64,000 nucleotides of DNA. It comes from Ophiura sarsii (taxonomy: Eukaryota > Echinodermata > Ophiuroidea > Amphilepidida > Ophiuridae). Below the pieces are notes generated by a model that made no database searches, was not told the DNA's origin, and worked only from the letters and a program-made list of their open reading frames with translations. Location: positions 1,612,001 through 1,676,000 of the forward strand of contig CM069448.1 of NCBI GenBank assembly GCA_035610835.1, in the 5' to 3' direction. A program made the translations under genes and the position numbers. Below are positions 54,207-64,000 of the stretch, in pieces (the first letter of the stretch is position 1; the number at the start of each line of letters is the position of its first letter).

Positions 54207-55345
54207 TGTCCCATATTTCACTCTGTCTGTCCACGGGTACTGATTCCGTGACGTTACATTGAATACTGAATGATGAATTGCATGAAAGTAATCTAAGATT
54301 TGAAGATCCCGCCAGGTGAAACCAGGGTAATCGTTAACATCTTAACTATCTATTCAGGTGTGAAATCAATACGTTATAATAATACCACGAGCAGTGGCGT
54401 ACCGACCGGGGGGGGCAGGGGGGCAAGTTGCCCCCCCCCCCCCTGGCTCCAAATACCGGGACGATAAATTCCCAAGACCGGGTCGCAAAATTTGCATAAG
54501 GAAAAAAAATAGGGCCTAAAACACTGAGGAATTGGCATTATTTGTTAACCGTTGTGCTTTTTTGAGTCAAAATTTTTAGCCCGTGCGAATTTTTTTGACT
54601 GTGGGAAATTTTGTGACTGCGAAATTGTGTGACTATGCGAAATTTTTTGACCGTGCGAAATTTTTTGACCCCCCTCCACTTACGTGAAATTCACGAGTTG
54701 ACTGACTGGGAAAAAATTTGGGGCAACCTTTTACGAAAATTTACCGGGAAATTTACGCCACTACCGGGACGACATACTTCTGCCCCCCCCCCTGGTTCAC
54801 ATGCCGCGGTACGTGCCTGACCACGAATGACCCTAATTAGAATTATTGATTTTCATAGATTGGACGTGTAATTGTCTATGCTCTATGCCTTAACAGTGAC
54901 GATGCCATTTAATGTTAATGCTGGGCATTTCCCGTAGACTAATACTCGTGAGCAAAGAGATTTGGAGAGATTCTCTTCAAATAGCTATTATTTTGCCGCC
55001 ATAGCATTATTTTCAGCATAGACGGCCAAGATGATATTTTTAAGGAATATGTAAAAAAAACCACTCAAATCCCACAATTTTTAAAAATATGGCTGTCAAC
55101 GTTTTAATGAACCACACTGGTTGTAACGTCGTGAAATCAGTACCCGTGGACAGAGTGAAATGGCACAGACTTTGTTCAAATAGCTGTTATTTTGTAACCG
55201 TAAGGTTATTTGTAATAATATTTTCAGCATACATGTAGATGGTCAAGATCATATAGTTGATGAATATTGAAGAAGAAAAAATCTTTTTAAATCTACAGAA
55301 TTTCAAAAAACTGGCTTCAAAAAACTGTCAAGGTTTTATTGAACC
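54207..55345. repeat. Inverted and tandem repeat region
   Basis: TTTCACTCTGTCTGTCCACG, GGTACTGATTCCGTGACGTT at 54215-54255 is inverted at about 55125-55165. Within and beyond, 54960-55115 and 55165-55345 are diverged direct repeats (TTCAAATAGCT(A/G)TTATTTTG, TTTTCAGCATA, GGCTGTCAACGTTTTAATGA and CTGTCAAGGTTTTATTGAAC). The G/C-run element at 54391-54790 is nested in it. Confidence 0.5.
54391..54790. mobile_element. CAGTGGCGTA element, inverted relative of 49029-49250
   Basis: CAGTGGCGTACCGACC at 54391, a G-run/C-run hairpin at 54408-54443, and three GCGAAATTTTTTGACC-type units at 54590-54672 match the block near 49075-49244 in inverse orientation. No transposase frame. Confidence 0.5.
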
Positions 55346-56294
55346 ACCCTGTATATGTGTGACTTTTCAATAAACATGCAAAATGTTGAAACAATTCTTT
55401 TAATATTTCCGTACTTTAATCGCTACATCATGCATATCACATGATTATGAATTAAGATTATTTTGAGCATATATTACGCCATTTGGGGGTGCATTATTGA
55501 TTTAGGGTAGGGTTTGTATGTGTTACGGCTTACGCCATTTAGGGGTATCAAAATAGTGTTCTGGTTTACGCCATTTAGGGTCCATTTCAGAGGTGCTTGG
55601 ACGCGCATGTGTACCCGCTTTGTATGTTCACTGACCTCCCGGGGTACAAACCAGTAAATGACATGGTTTATGCAAAGTACGCTAGTTTTCTTATTTTGCA
55701 TCGGATTGATCTTATATTTTCCGGATATCTAATAATTAATTGGGCTTTACAATGAGACTAAATTGGTCATGGTCCAATAATAATAAGATTATAATAAGAT
55801 TACACCATCATGAAACAGAGTCCTATTTTTGTTGATACACCCTGTATGTGGACAGTAAACAGATGGATGCTACAGCTAATTATATGAGTTAAGGGGGGTG
55901 TGGACTCTCAGTACAGTCTCCGTAAAACTGCCGTAACTTCTTCAATAATCTTTATAAATGTATACAGTTTTTTGCAGAAAAGGGTTCAATGAATCCAACC
56001 ATGATAATGAAATTGACCATTTTGGAAAAAATTATAAAAAACACATTTTTTGACCCATTTTAGGTTTGGAAAAGATAACTCAAAATATATGTTGTTACAT
56101 TTTGTCATACTAGTTTTATGATAATCCTGATAACATTCCCCAGGAGCATTTTTTTGTTTTGATTGAATAATCAATTATTTTTTGAGTTATAGACCAAAAA
56201 GTGCCCAAAAAAATGATTTTTTACCGCCAAAATCATGAAAATCACATTTTTGGGAAAAAAAGATAATTTATTTAATTGTATTCAATATTTCAGG
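55346..56294. other. No gene; short TTACGCCATTTAGGG repeats
   Basis: TTACGCCATTT(G/A)GGG occurs three times between 55478 and 55580. Mariner-type ACCCTGTAT ends occur near 55348 and 55839. The rest is AT-rich. Confidence 0.4.
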
Positions 56295-57690
56295 TACTGA
56301 CAGTGCAGTGCTGCAGAAGCATGAGAAACTTACAACATGCAAGTGGAAGAAGTATCTAGGATGCATTTGGATTTATGGCTGCCTAGCTCATACACCCAGC
56401 TACCCAATAGAACATCTCCATGGTGCTGCTACTGTGATACTATGGTGCTTATTCAGTCAAGCATGACATATAGTGTTCTTCTGGCATTTGCAGCAGGTTT
56501 ACAATACAACCCAACTTGTACAGTGGGGACTATGTTGTTAAATGTTATTTAATACTATGTTTATTCTTCAAGCGCCAAAATGAACTAATGACTGGAGCAT
56601 GCAGAAGGCTCTGTTTATACTTTCTTAATACACACACAGAGAACGTAGTGCAAATATGAGAATGGACTAGCACTGAGAACATTTAAAGCATTATGGAAGT
56701 GTATAGTGAGAGCTTGTAAGACTTGAAAGTAGGAGTGCAAGGGGTTATTTATGCTAAGAGTGCCATGATAATGTGATGAGTGGATGCTGGCCTATTCACA
56801 GTAGAATGTGAGAACAAGAGCAGTACTCTGGGTCTCAAGGGTGATCAGGGAACCCTCTCCCATCAATACCACCATGTATTGAAATTGGTAGAGAATTCAA
56901 AAATCCATTCTAAGATTGATTCCAGTAAATTTGCAGAATCACAAGTTGATTCTTGTAGAAAATCTGCAGAACACACTATTTGACTGGAGAAGAATCCGAA
57001 GATTCAAAATTCTTAGCATAATTAATCTCCCAAGGACTCTCAAAACATTGGATGAATTTCAACACCTTATGGCCATAGGGTAAACGGCCACACGTTTTAA
57101 GGTGGGAACCTCTTTCGTGATGCACTTAAAATTTCTTAAAACTATGTCTTTGTGCATTTAAAATACTGTAGCTGGAAGTATAGACCATACCCCAGCCAAA
57201 CTATACTTTTTTGGAAAGGAAATTGTCCAGGGATTCCAAAATATGACACTATTTTTATGATAGGGGCAAATCCTAAAATGTTGTATTCTAATAAAGAAGT
57301 GAAGAATTTTGCCAAAAAGGTGTGTTGTATAAATGTTCCAGATGTTCATTCTGTTATCTTAATACATGAAATTACATGCCAGATTCGGATTCCTCAAGCC
57401 AAGACCTTTCCAAATATGTATAGTTTATTGGGGTTCACATCTATGCTTCATAGGGAAAAAAACTGGGGTGAAAATTGACATTATCTGAAACTGTGATTGG
57501 AAATGAAATTGGAACTTTGTTCAGCCATAACATTGTGAGCCCTGCCACAACCATTATACCATTTTTGAATGCTGTGAAGAAAAAGCCTATATGTAAATGC
57601 AGTAATGGAAATACCCACATGACTGTCAACCTGAGCATGTGTGTCGCAGCTATATTTATTAATACTAAAATTGAGTATTGTATGTACTGA
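56295..57690 (+). other. Transcript-like region, no convincing coding frame
   Basis: Follows TATTCAATATTTCAG and is less AT-biased than its surroundings. A 108-codon frame (57152-57478) has no recognisable motif and no splice support. It could be a 3' UTR, a noncoding RNA or unique intergenic DNA. Confidence 0.2.
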
Positions 57691-57760
57691 TCATTTAACA
57701 GTAGTATAGCTTTATTCCGTAATAATAAGAGCAATTAAAATCATGTCTTGGCCAGTTCAC

Positions 57761-57833
57761 CCCTCGCTAGTCTAATGGTTGACTTACACGCTTTACAATG
57801 CAGAGGTCCATGGTTCGATTCCCACTTAGGACC
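57761..57833 (+). tRNA. tRNA-like sequence (degenerate)
   Basis: An A-box-like GCTAGTCTAATGGTT and a B box GGTTCGATTCCC at tRNA spacing, then TTAGGACCA. The anticodon stem pairs poorly. A tRNA pseudogene or SINE head is the best reading. Confidence 0.4.
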
Positions 57834-58299
57834 ACTTTGTCAACTGATTCATTTCTTTTTATAAATGTTGGGTTAGAACATAAAGGGTAACCGTCGATGG
57901 TTAGAAATATTCTTAGTCCACAAATCCTAGTCAACCCCGGGTGAAAAGTCATGTGGGTATTTCCACCGCTGCGTGTAAATATGTATACTTACTTATTTTA
58001 GGGTTCAATGTATACTTTTTGAATTACACAAATTTTAGTGTGCAAAGAAATATCATTTGACATTTGGGGCATGTCAGGATTGAGGTCCACATCTTATATT
58101 GCTTGGCAAAATAATCTGTTGTTCTTTTATTTGTCTTTAATTATTAGTTTAAAAAATAATTATTCATGCTCATGATAGCACCTCCTATACATGTTTCAAG
58201 ATCCTAGACTATATAATCCAGCATATTTTGAATTTGAGATGCACATTTTTAGAGTTTTCCATAGACTTTTAGACCAGTGGTGTGTAGCCAGCTTTTTGA

Positions 58300-59060
58300 A
58301 ACAAGGGGCAGTGGCGTAGCTGAGTTTACACCTATTTTGGCACGAATGAGGTACATTTTGGCTCTAAACAAGCTTGTACCAAAAAATATTGCAGTTATGG
58401 GACATATATGCACGCGTAGTGCGCGAATAAATTTCATCAGTGTACTTTTGACCATCATAATTCCATGATTCCTCTGGTCAAATAAACCGACAGTGCCAAT
58501 CTCAACTGTCGGCGATCGCCCCATAGTTGTACCGACGAAAGGCATGATGTACCGACAAAAAAAAAATAGTAAAAGTTGTCCCATTGTTTTCTTTCAGTCA
58601 GCTCAAAAACTTGATAAGTGGGGAAGGGGGTATTATGTTGTGGGTATACTAAGATTTGGTTTAGTTAGGGGTGGGGGTGCCGCTGGTGATTCAAAACCCC
58701 TACCCATTGCCAAGGGTGATTTAGGAAATAACGGTACCCATTTCTAAGGATTTTGCTTCATTTCTCAACAAAAAAAACCCATTTGTAACAAGTGGCCCCA
58801 TTATTAGGGATTTTCCAGCCCAAATCATACCCTATGTTTCGGGATTTTTTGCATAAAAAGCGATCCATTATAGAGCGGAACATCCCGTATACCGTATAAC
58901 TAATTAGGCGAGAACCCCCCTCCCCCGGCCCTTATCGTTTTCAAAATGTCATGATTTGATTCGGAGTAGACCCAAGTTTGTGAGTACCACCATATGGCGT
59001 ACCCAGGAGGGGGGTGGGGGGTCCAGTGCCCCCCTGAAATAACCCCGTCGGTAAACACGA
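58300..59060. repeat. CAGTGGCGTAGC and G/C-tract repeat region
   Basis: CAGTGGCGTAGC at 58309, CCCCTACCCATTGCCAAGGG and related ACCCATTTCTAAGGATTTTG motifs near 58700-58760, and C-runs near 58915 and 59030. The CCCATGGCTAAGGATG motif inside the G-tract element at 40189-40438 belongs to the same family. Confidence 0.45.
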
Positions 59061-60829
59061 CTCCCCCCACTTATCAAAAGTTAAAAATTGACATCATGAA
59101 ATAAGTTTTGAAAGAGCAATAAGAACATCAATTATCAGTAATGACAATTCTGTGTGCGTGGCATAATAAAAAGAGGTTTTTGTTTCATTTCAATTTTGGA
59201 ATATAGCTGGCAATATGTAGTTTTGATTGCAATTATAACTTCTTTTGACTTGTCTTTGACCAGGCATGCCAGGGATACACTTTAACCTTAAATAGCGTTG
59301 TCTCAGTTATGTAGACATGGAATTAAACATCCAAGCAGAATCGGAATTTGAAGATACAGTGGAAATCATTAGCACAAACTATGTTAAAACAATATACGGT
59401 ATTCCTAATAATGCAAACAAAAATGTTGAGGTCTGAAGCTTACATTTTCCAAAAAAGCTTATTGACAACACACATGTGTGAACTCTTTATGCAATCATTT
59501 CCCGGGGAGACGCTCTATCCTCGATTCTTGTTTATGCCGATTTTCTTGCAGATTTACATTTTGATCATGAATATTAAATATATTCCATGATTTTGAAGTA
59601 ATGGGAATCATATCGCCCCATAATTCAGAATTTATTTATGATCAGATATGTAAATATGCAAGAAAATCTGCTTTCAGAAATAAATCAAGGATAGAGGGCG
59701 TCTCCTGAGAAGATAGCACAATAACGTAATTTGTGAGCAAAATTCCACTGTACCATTTTGTGGTGTCAAAATGTCTTGTGTTGTTGCATCTTCATTCTTC
59801 ATGCAAATAAACAACATCTTTTCATCAAATTTGGGGTTACCATATTGTGACTGAACCCTTAACTTGCTGATTTGTTTATATTTGTAATGTGTCCAGAAGA
59901 TAAAGATATATTGGTATTCTACTCATTCCAAGGTGTTTACATAATAAAAGCAATATTCAATTATCAGTGTAAAATGTGCTCTCCAGGTCATTAAAGAAAA
60001 CAAAACATAAAATGAATGTGTTGTTAGCTGTTTCTATCTGTGTAATATACTAGATGAATATTCATCTTTGGGCAAGAGGGAGAGGACACACTTACAAGCC
60101 CAGAACGTTTAAGGTTTTTAAGCCTTAAAAGGCTCATCCTGAATTACTACGCGAGTAGAATGAGAATTAAGGAATGATAAATCAAGCAAAGGTACCGTAG
60201 CTCAAATCTGAATGTTGTTGGCTTCAAAGCGGTGTATTTAAGAAAAAATAACTGAAACCAAACTTTGTACAGACACTAAAAAGTCTCCTCCACCTTTATT
60301 TAAAATCTATTTAGCACTTTTTGCTACCCATCTTTATACGTGTACCCATATTCATTTATTGCCTAAATGGGACATTGTTTTGGATATTGTACTTCAAAAC
60401 TTCAAATTGTTGTAATTTGATAAAAAAACACACATATCAAAACTGAACATAGGCCCAATATTGGAGAATTCCAGTACCCCTGTCCACATCCCAAGTTACG
60501 ACCCACAAAATCTGGGCACTTTTTCAGACTTAAATGATTCCATAATGAATGTATGGATTCAAATCTCCAATCTTTGTTGTATTTTCATTTAGAGTCAGTA
60601 ATTCCAAATTTTCTCCATGTGGATGTTTACATCTTGGGGTCTAGCTCAGGTGCACTTCCCAATTGCAACTCTGATCCAAGGGGACGTGGGAGTGTAGTGG
60701 GGACATACAAAAACATGATACCCCACGTTGCAATCGGTAAGTGTGAAAAGTTACAGATTAATCAACATCTGAGACAAACACTCAACACAACAGAAAAAAA
60801 AGTCCCACAAAAGGGATACTATTAGTTAT
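59061..60829. other. Intergenic, no gene seen
   Basis: Inverted similarity between 59480-59560 (ATTTCCCGGGGAGACGCTCT onward) and 59630-59710 (complement near CAAGGATAGAGGGCGTCTCC) indicates one more fold-back element at about 59470-59720. An open frame at 60553-60825 has a stop-free 90 codons but no motif or splice evidence. Confidence 0.4.
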
Positions 60830-60962
60830 TAGGTGAGGTTGGGTCGGATACGGATTATATCTAGCTGAGGATTCTGTATCGGGACGAGGGCGCAGCCCGA
60901 GTCCCGATACAGACTCCGAGGCTAGATATAATCCGTATCCGACCCAACCTCACCTAATAACG
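60830..60962. repeat. 133-bp near-perfect palindrome
   Basis: Arm one starts TTATTAGGTGAGGTTGGGTC; arm two ends GACCCAACCTCACCTAATAA. The arms are about 60 bp and nearly identical, with a loop centred on GGGCGCAGCCC. Related GGATACGGGATA motifs follow to 61165, so it may be one end of a larger element running to about 61220, where GGTAGGATAAA mirrors TTTTATCCTAC at 60963. Confidence 0.85.
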
Positions 60963-61339
60963 ATTTTATCCTACTAAAACACTATTAAAACAAAACAAGA
61001 ACAAATGATTCTGTAAAGTAGTAGTCACCTAAAACCCGAGCAAGTTCAGATGCAATCCGACGATCGTCATGTCGGCCCGCGTAGCAACCCTAATACAACG
61101 CATGCGCAGTTTCTTACTGACCGGATACGGGATACGGGGGTCGGATACGGGATATATCTAGTCACTAAATTCAAGCGCTTATCCAATAGGAACGCGAGAA
61201 TCGTCTCGATGGTAGGATAAAAAAATGGTCCTGACTCTGAATAGGGGTAGGGGACATTAAAACGGCTCCAATTTGTTTATGCGCCATGCTTCGCACAAAA
61301 CAATTAAGACTTTTCACGCTTCGTGCGCAGTCGAACCTT

Positions 61340-61645
61340 TGGTGCCTGAAAGTCTATTTTGAATTTCCCATTACCCGCCCGCTTCACTTTTTTTTCACCA
61401 GTGTTTTTTTAGCAATTTCACACATATTTTTCGCTTTGTAAAATATGAAACTGGGAACTATGCTCAAAAGTAGGGTGTTTTATTGTAAATGCCTTTCGTT
61501 AAGCCCCCGTATCAATATGGGTAGATCAAACATTTGCATTATACATATCAATAATGAAATCTGATCAAATAATGAAAAAGTCCCCTCATCACTCGGCCAA
61601 AAAAAGTAACAGGAAACTTGTAATTGACTTTCATTAGCCTTATAT
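61340..61645. mobile_element. Fold-back element, GAGTTTCCTG family, second copy
   Basis: CATTACCCGCCCGCTTCACT, TTTTCGCTTTGTAAAATATG and AAGTAACAGGAAACTTGTAA parallel 13092-13431 in the same order and orientation, with the inverted ends still visible (TGAAAGTC and GACTTTCA). Confidence 0.65.
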
Positions 61646-62496
61646 TGCTCAGTAACTTGGACAAGTGAATCATGAATAAGAAATTAACCCTAAAAGTGGG
61701 TCAAGAAAGCAAAAAAACGTTGTCAAGGAGATAAAAATGTCAGGCTCACACCGAAGTATTTATAAACACTGCCTTGAAGAGGTGCATTGAAGAGGTGCAC
61801 TGGCTTTAGGACATGTTTTTTAGCATTCACATATTTGAGCTGGTGAAATACGCTATGTATGTTGGTTGAGCATTTGAGGCTCATTTTGAGCTAATGTTTA
61901 AGGTTGGGTGTAGGTTGCTTCATCAGCTGCATTTATAGTCAACCCACTTTAATATTCGATCTGAAGAACATCCTTTAAAATAACCCGAAACCTCTTTCAA
62001 ATATAACCTAAGTAACCTAAATTCATGCCATATTAGTGTCAAAATATCCCTTGCACTATGCGCGCAGGTTTTCTACGAACAGATAATGGGGTAAATGGTG
62101 ACTTGAATTGGCATAGTGCAGGAAACCCATTAAATTGGTGTTTATTGAACATGCAAAATACTTGTACTAGAATGTGCATAGGAATGTCCAATAGCAATGT
62201 AGGCAGATTCATGCACCACACTATTGAGGGCGTGCTCTGAAATATGTATTTTGACAGACGACGGTGGACACGAATGGCCGTTATTTGTGAATTTCTGTTT
62301 GTTTTCATTTAACAATGAATTTTAATTATAGTACCCCATACAATTCATCACACGTTGGAACTAAATTGTTTCCTAAAACCGCTGGACCTGGAGTTGGATA
62401 TTGTAACCATCTCCAGTGTCAGTATCAATTTTTGAATTTAAACCGTTGTCAAGCGTTCGTCCCATTCACTTGATCACGTAACCTCATTCGCATATT
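61646..62496. other. Intergenic, no gene seen
   Basis: A short duplication GCATTGAAGAGGTGCA near 61775-61800. A small inverted pair AATTGGCATAGTGC / GCACTATGC lies near 62050-62120. No exon supported. Confidence 0.35.
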
Positions 62497-62499
62497 TTA

Positions 62500-62826
62500 A
62501 CCTGAATAGTTGTGAATACGCCCGTGGCCAGTGTCGTCTGTATTTTGAGTGACCACTTGTGTCTCACCACCCTCTGACGTGCCAGCCAGTTCCCACTGCG
62601 TCAACGAGGGGTTCTTGAAGCGCTTTGCTTGGCGGTTTGATAATGTTTTGGCGTAATCCAAGAGGCGCGGCCTGATAGCAGCAGGATTTGAAAGGATTTT
62701 AGTGACCTTGACTATTAAAATGGACAATTTCGGACAGTTTTCCACTCTCTCACCGAGTGTTATTATATTCAGTTGTTGATACTTATTTGAGCGCAGTGCA
62801 ATCGCTGGTCTGATCGCTAGGGCCAT
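62500..62826 (-). CDS. Hypothetical 109-residue open frame
   Basis: The minus-strand frame starts MALAIRPAIALRSNKYQQLN and ends HGRIHNYSG. Its composition is protein-like (basic, no low complexity) and richer in G+C than the flanks. CAG|GTTAAA at its end could be a splice donor instead of a stop. I recognise no family and see no neighbouring exon, so it may be spurious. Confidence 0.25.
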
Positions 62827-63235
62827 TACTGAATTTACTTAGAGAAAAAGGACCTTTTCTGTATAAGCAGAATGGAAAACAATGATATTCAACTTCCTTG
62901 TGTTAATCACGGTTCATTTATTCAACAAAATTCATTCAATGTTTAACTTTTAAAATTAAAAAAGGGGTTAAAATTATTATTTGTAATTAGCATATATTCG
63001 GTACATGTATTACTTGTACATGGTCACAATAATATATGGCTCCAAATTGCTTATTAAAATTGGGTCAGATCTGCGAAAGAAAATGTACGATAACTTTGGT
63101 TCCAAGAATCCCCTGACCATGGGAGACCTATCATTTCAAAGGGTTGTTCAAGCTCTTTAAAATGAGATATGAATCAACATATTCTGAGCATGTCCAATTT
63201 TTCATCAAATAAGCTTAACCCATTCACATTTGGAC
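62827..63235. other. Intergenic up to the scaffold gap
   Basis: AT-rich, nothing recognised. Confidence 0.4.
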
Positions 63236-63335
63236 NNNNNNNNNNNNNNNNNNNNNNNNNNNNNNNNNNNNNNNNNNNNNNNNNNNNNNNNNNNNNNNNN
63301 NNNNNNNNNNNNNNNNNNNNNNNNNNNNNNNNNNN
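63236..63335. other. Assembly gap of 100 N
   Basis: Exactly 100 N, the usual placeholder for a gap of unknown size. Open frames crossing it are meaningless. Confidence 0.99.
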
Positions 63336-63514
63336 CTTTAACACCCTTCCCGTCATTTCCTCTATCTTTCATGCAAATTAGGCGCCACTTTGATTAAAAG
63401 CAACGGAGAAATAAGGATAACAAATAAACAAATAAACAAACACACAAACACACACACAAACATACACCGTTTCCAGATTTATAGTATACAAATATTTAAT
63501 GCCTGAGCGTGTAA
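63336..63514. repeat. CAAA/CACA-rich microsatellite region
   Basis: CAAATAAACAAATAAACAAA followed by CACACAAACACACACACAAA at about 63420-63463. Confidence 0.7.
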
Positions 63515-63630
63515 TAATAGTAAAAACTATATCACAAGGTCAAATTTGGATTTTTCCATTGCACGAGGCGAAGCCGAGTGTAATGGAATAATCCAAATTG
63601 GACCGAGTGATATAGTTTTACTATTTCACA
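63515..63630. repeat. Hairpin with GAGGCGAAGCCGAG loop
   Basis: AATAGTAAAAACTATATCAC, then a GGTC...AAATTTGGAT stretch, mirrors ATCCAAATTGGACC, then GAGTGATATAGTTTTACTAT. Arms are about 45 bp with few mismatches. The loop GAGGCGAAGCCGAG resembles the loop of the palindrome at 60830-60962. A shortened AATGATAGTAAAAACTATCA follows near 63689. Confidence 0.8.
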
Positions 63631-64000
63631 AACAAAAGGCATTCAATATTTGTTTTATATCATGATATCACATCATTCTTGTCCAGCCATAATGATAGTA
63701 AAAACTATCACATGGTAGAAATTAGGCCTATCATGATATAATAGGATATATATAACCCTAGGCCTATCCTAAACCATTTCCCGTGGTTTTACACCGCTCC
63801 GCTCCCCCCGCCCTCTCCCCCAACATGACAGGCTGTACACAGGCCTGTAACCATTTCCCGTGTGGCTTCTGCGCCATGTGTAAGGGTGCGTGTGCCGCGG
63901 CAGTGAGACCCGAGTTGCGCAAACATGCACGCGACGCGTTACCACGGTAAGATTACGCTGTAGTAGTACGCGCAACGCACAATGTTGTTCAATTCTAGTG
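63631..64000. other. Window end, no gene seen
   Basis: GC content rises after 63780 and ACCATTTCCCGTG occurs twice (63773 and 63850). No exon is supported before the window ends. Confidence 0.35.

Noticed and set aside
63169..63381. Open frames crossing the N stretch
   Set aside because: They span 100 undetermined bases and have no meaning.

Overview
This is a stretch of an animal nuclear genome, not a prokaryotic or viral one. It has spliced genes with GT-AG introns, non-LTR retrotransposon remnants, many fold-back transposons, microsatellites and a 100-N scaffold gap. Coding density is low. The LINE with an N-terminal 2A-like motif and PHD-like finger, the transferrin architecture and the density of fold-back elements fit a marine invertebrate, probably a deuterostome such as an echinoderm, hemichordate or cephalochordate. 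The sequence does not fix the species, so this placement is inference.

Layout. (1) 1-443, minus: the N-terminal part of a LINE polyprotein that runs off the window edge. (2) 4671-17300: one CR1/L2-like LINE copy on the plus strand, split by two nested DNA transposons. The first is a 9.6-kb element (5979-15609) with CCCAGATAGCAA terminal inverted repeats. The second is a 492-bp Harbinger-like element (15624-16115). Removing both with one copy of each target-site duplication restores the reverse-transcriptase frame exactly. The 9.6-kb element has subterminal repeat arrays, further nested elements and a minus-strand spliced gene (exons 9834-9946, 10578-10712 and probably 12241-12339) that I do not recognise. 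(3) 18498-26335: a tandem duplication of about 3.7 kb. Each copy has a C2H2 zinc-finger gene with a C-terminal tail of 6-residue repeats encoded by an 18-bp minisatellite. Copy 2 (23114-25159) is open for 681 codons. Copy 1 has a 2-bp deletion that breaks its frame. (4) 33358-42728: the main gene, seven exons on the plus strand encoding a 395-residue single-lobe transferrin with a signal peptide and a GPI-anchor-like C-terminus. Its introns carry many fold-back elements and a 1.2-kb 22-bp minisatellite. The end of exon 6, with its splice donor, is amplified ten times as a 36-bp in-frame repeat. (5) 42729-64000: mostly repeats, four tRNA-like loci across the window (three here), long hairpins and a weak candidate spliced noncoding transcript. 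No confident protein gene is seen there.

The transferrin and zinc-finger genes show no sign of acting together. Transposition and tandem amplification have shaped both: donor-site amplification in the transferrin gene, coding minisatellite and segmental duplication in the zinc-finger locus, nested insertion in the LINE. Most open frames outside these genes are low-complexity or repeat artefacts and are not annotated.
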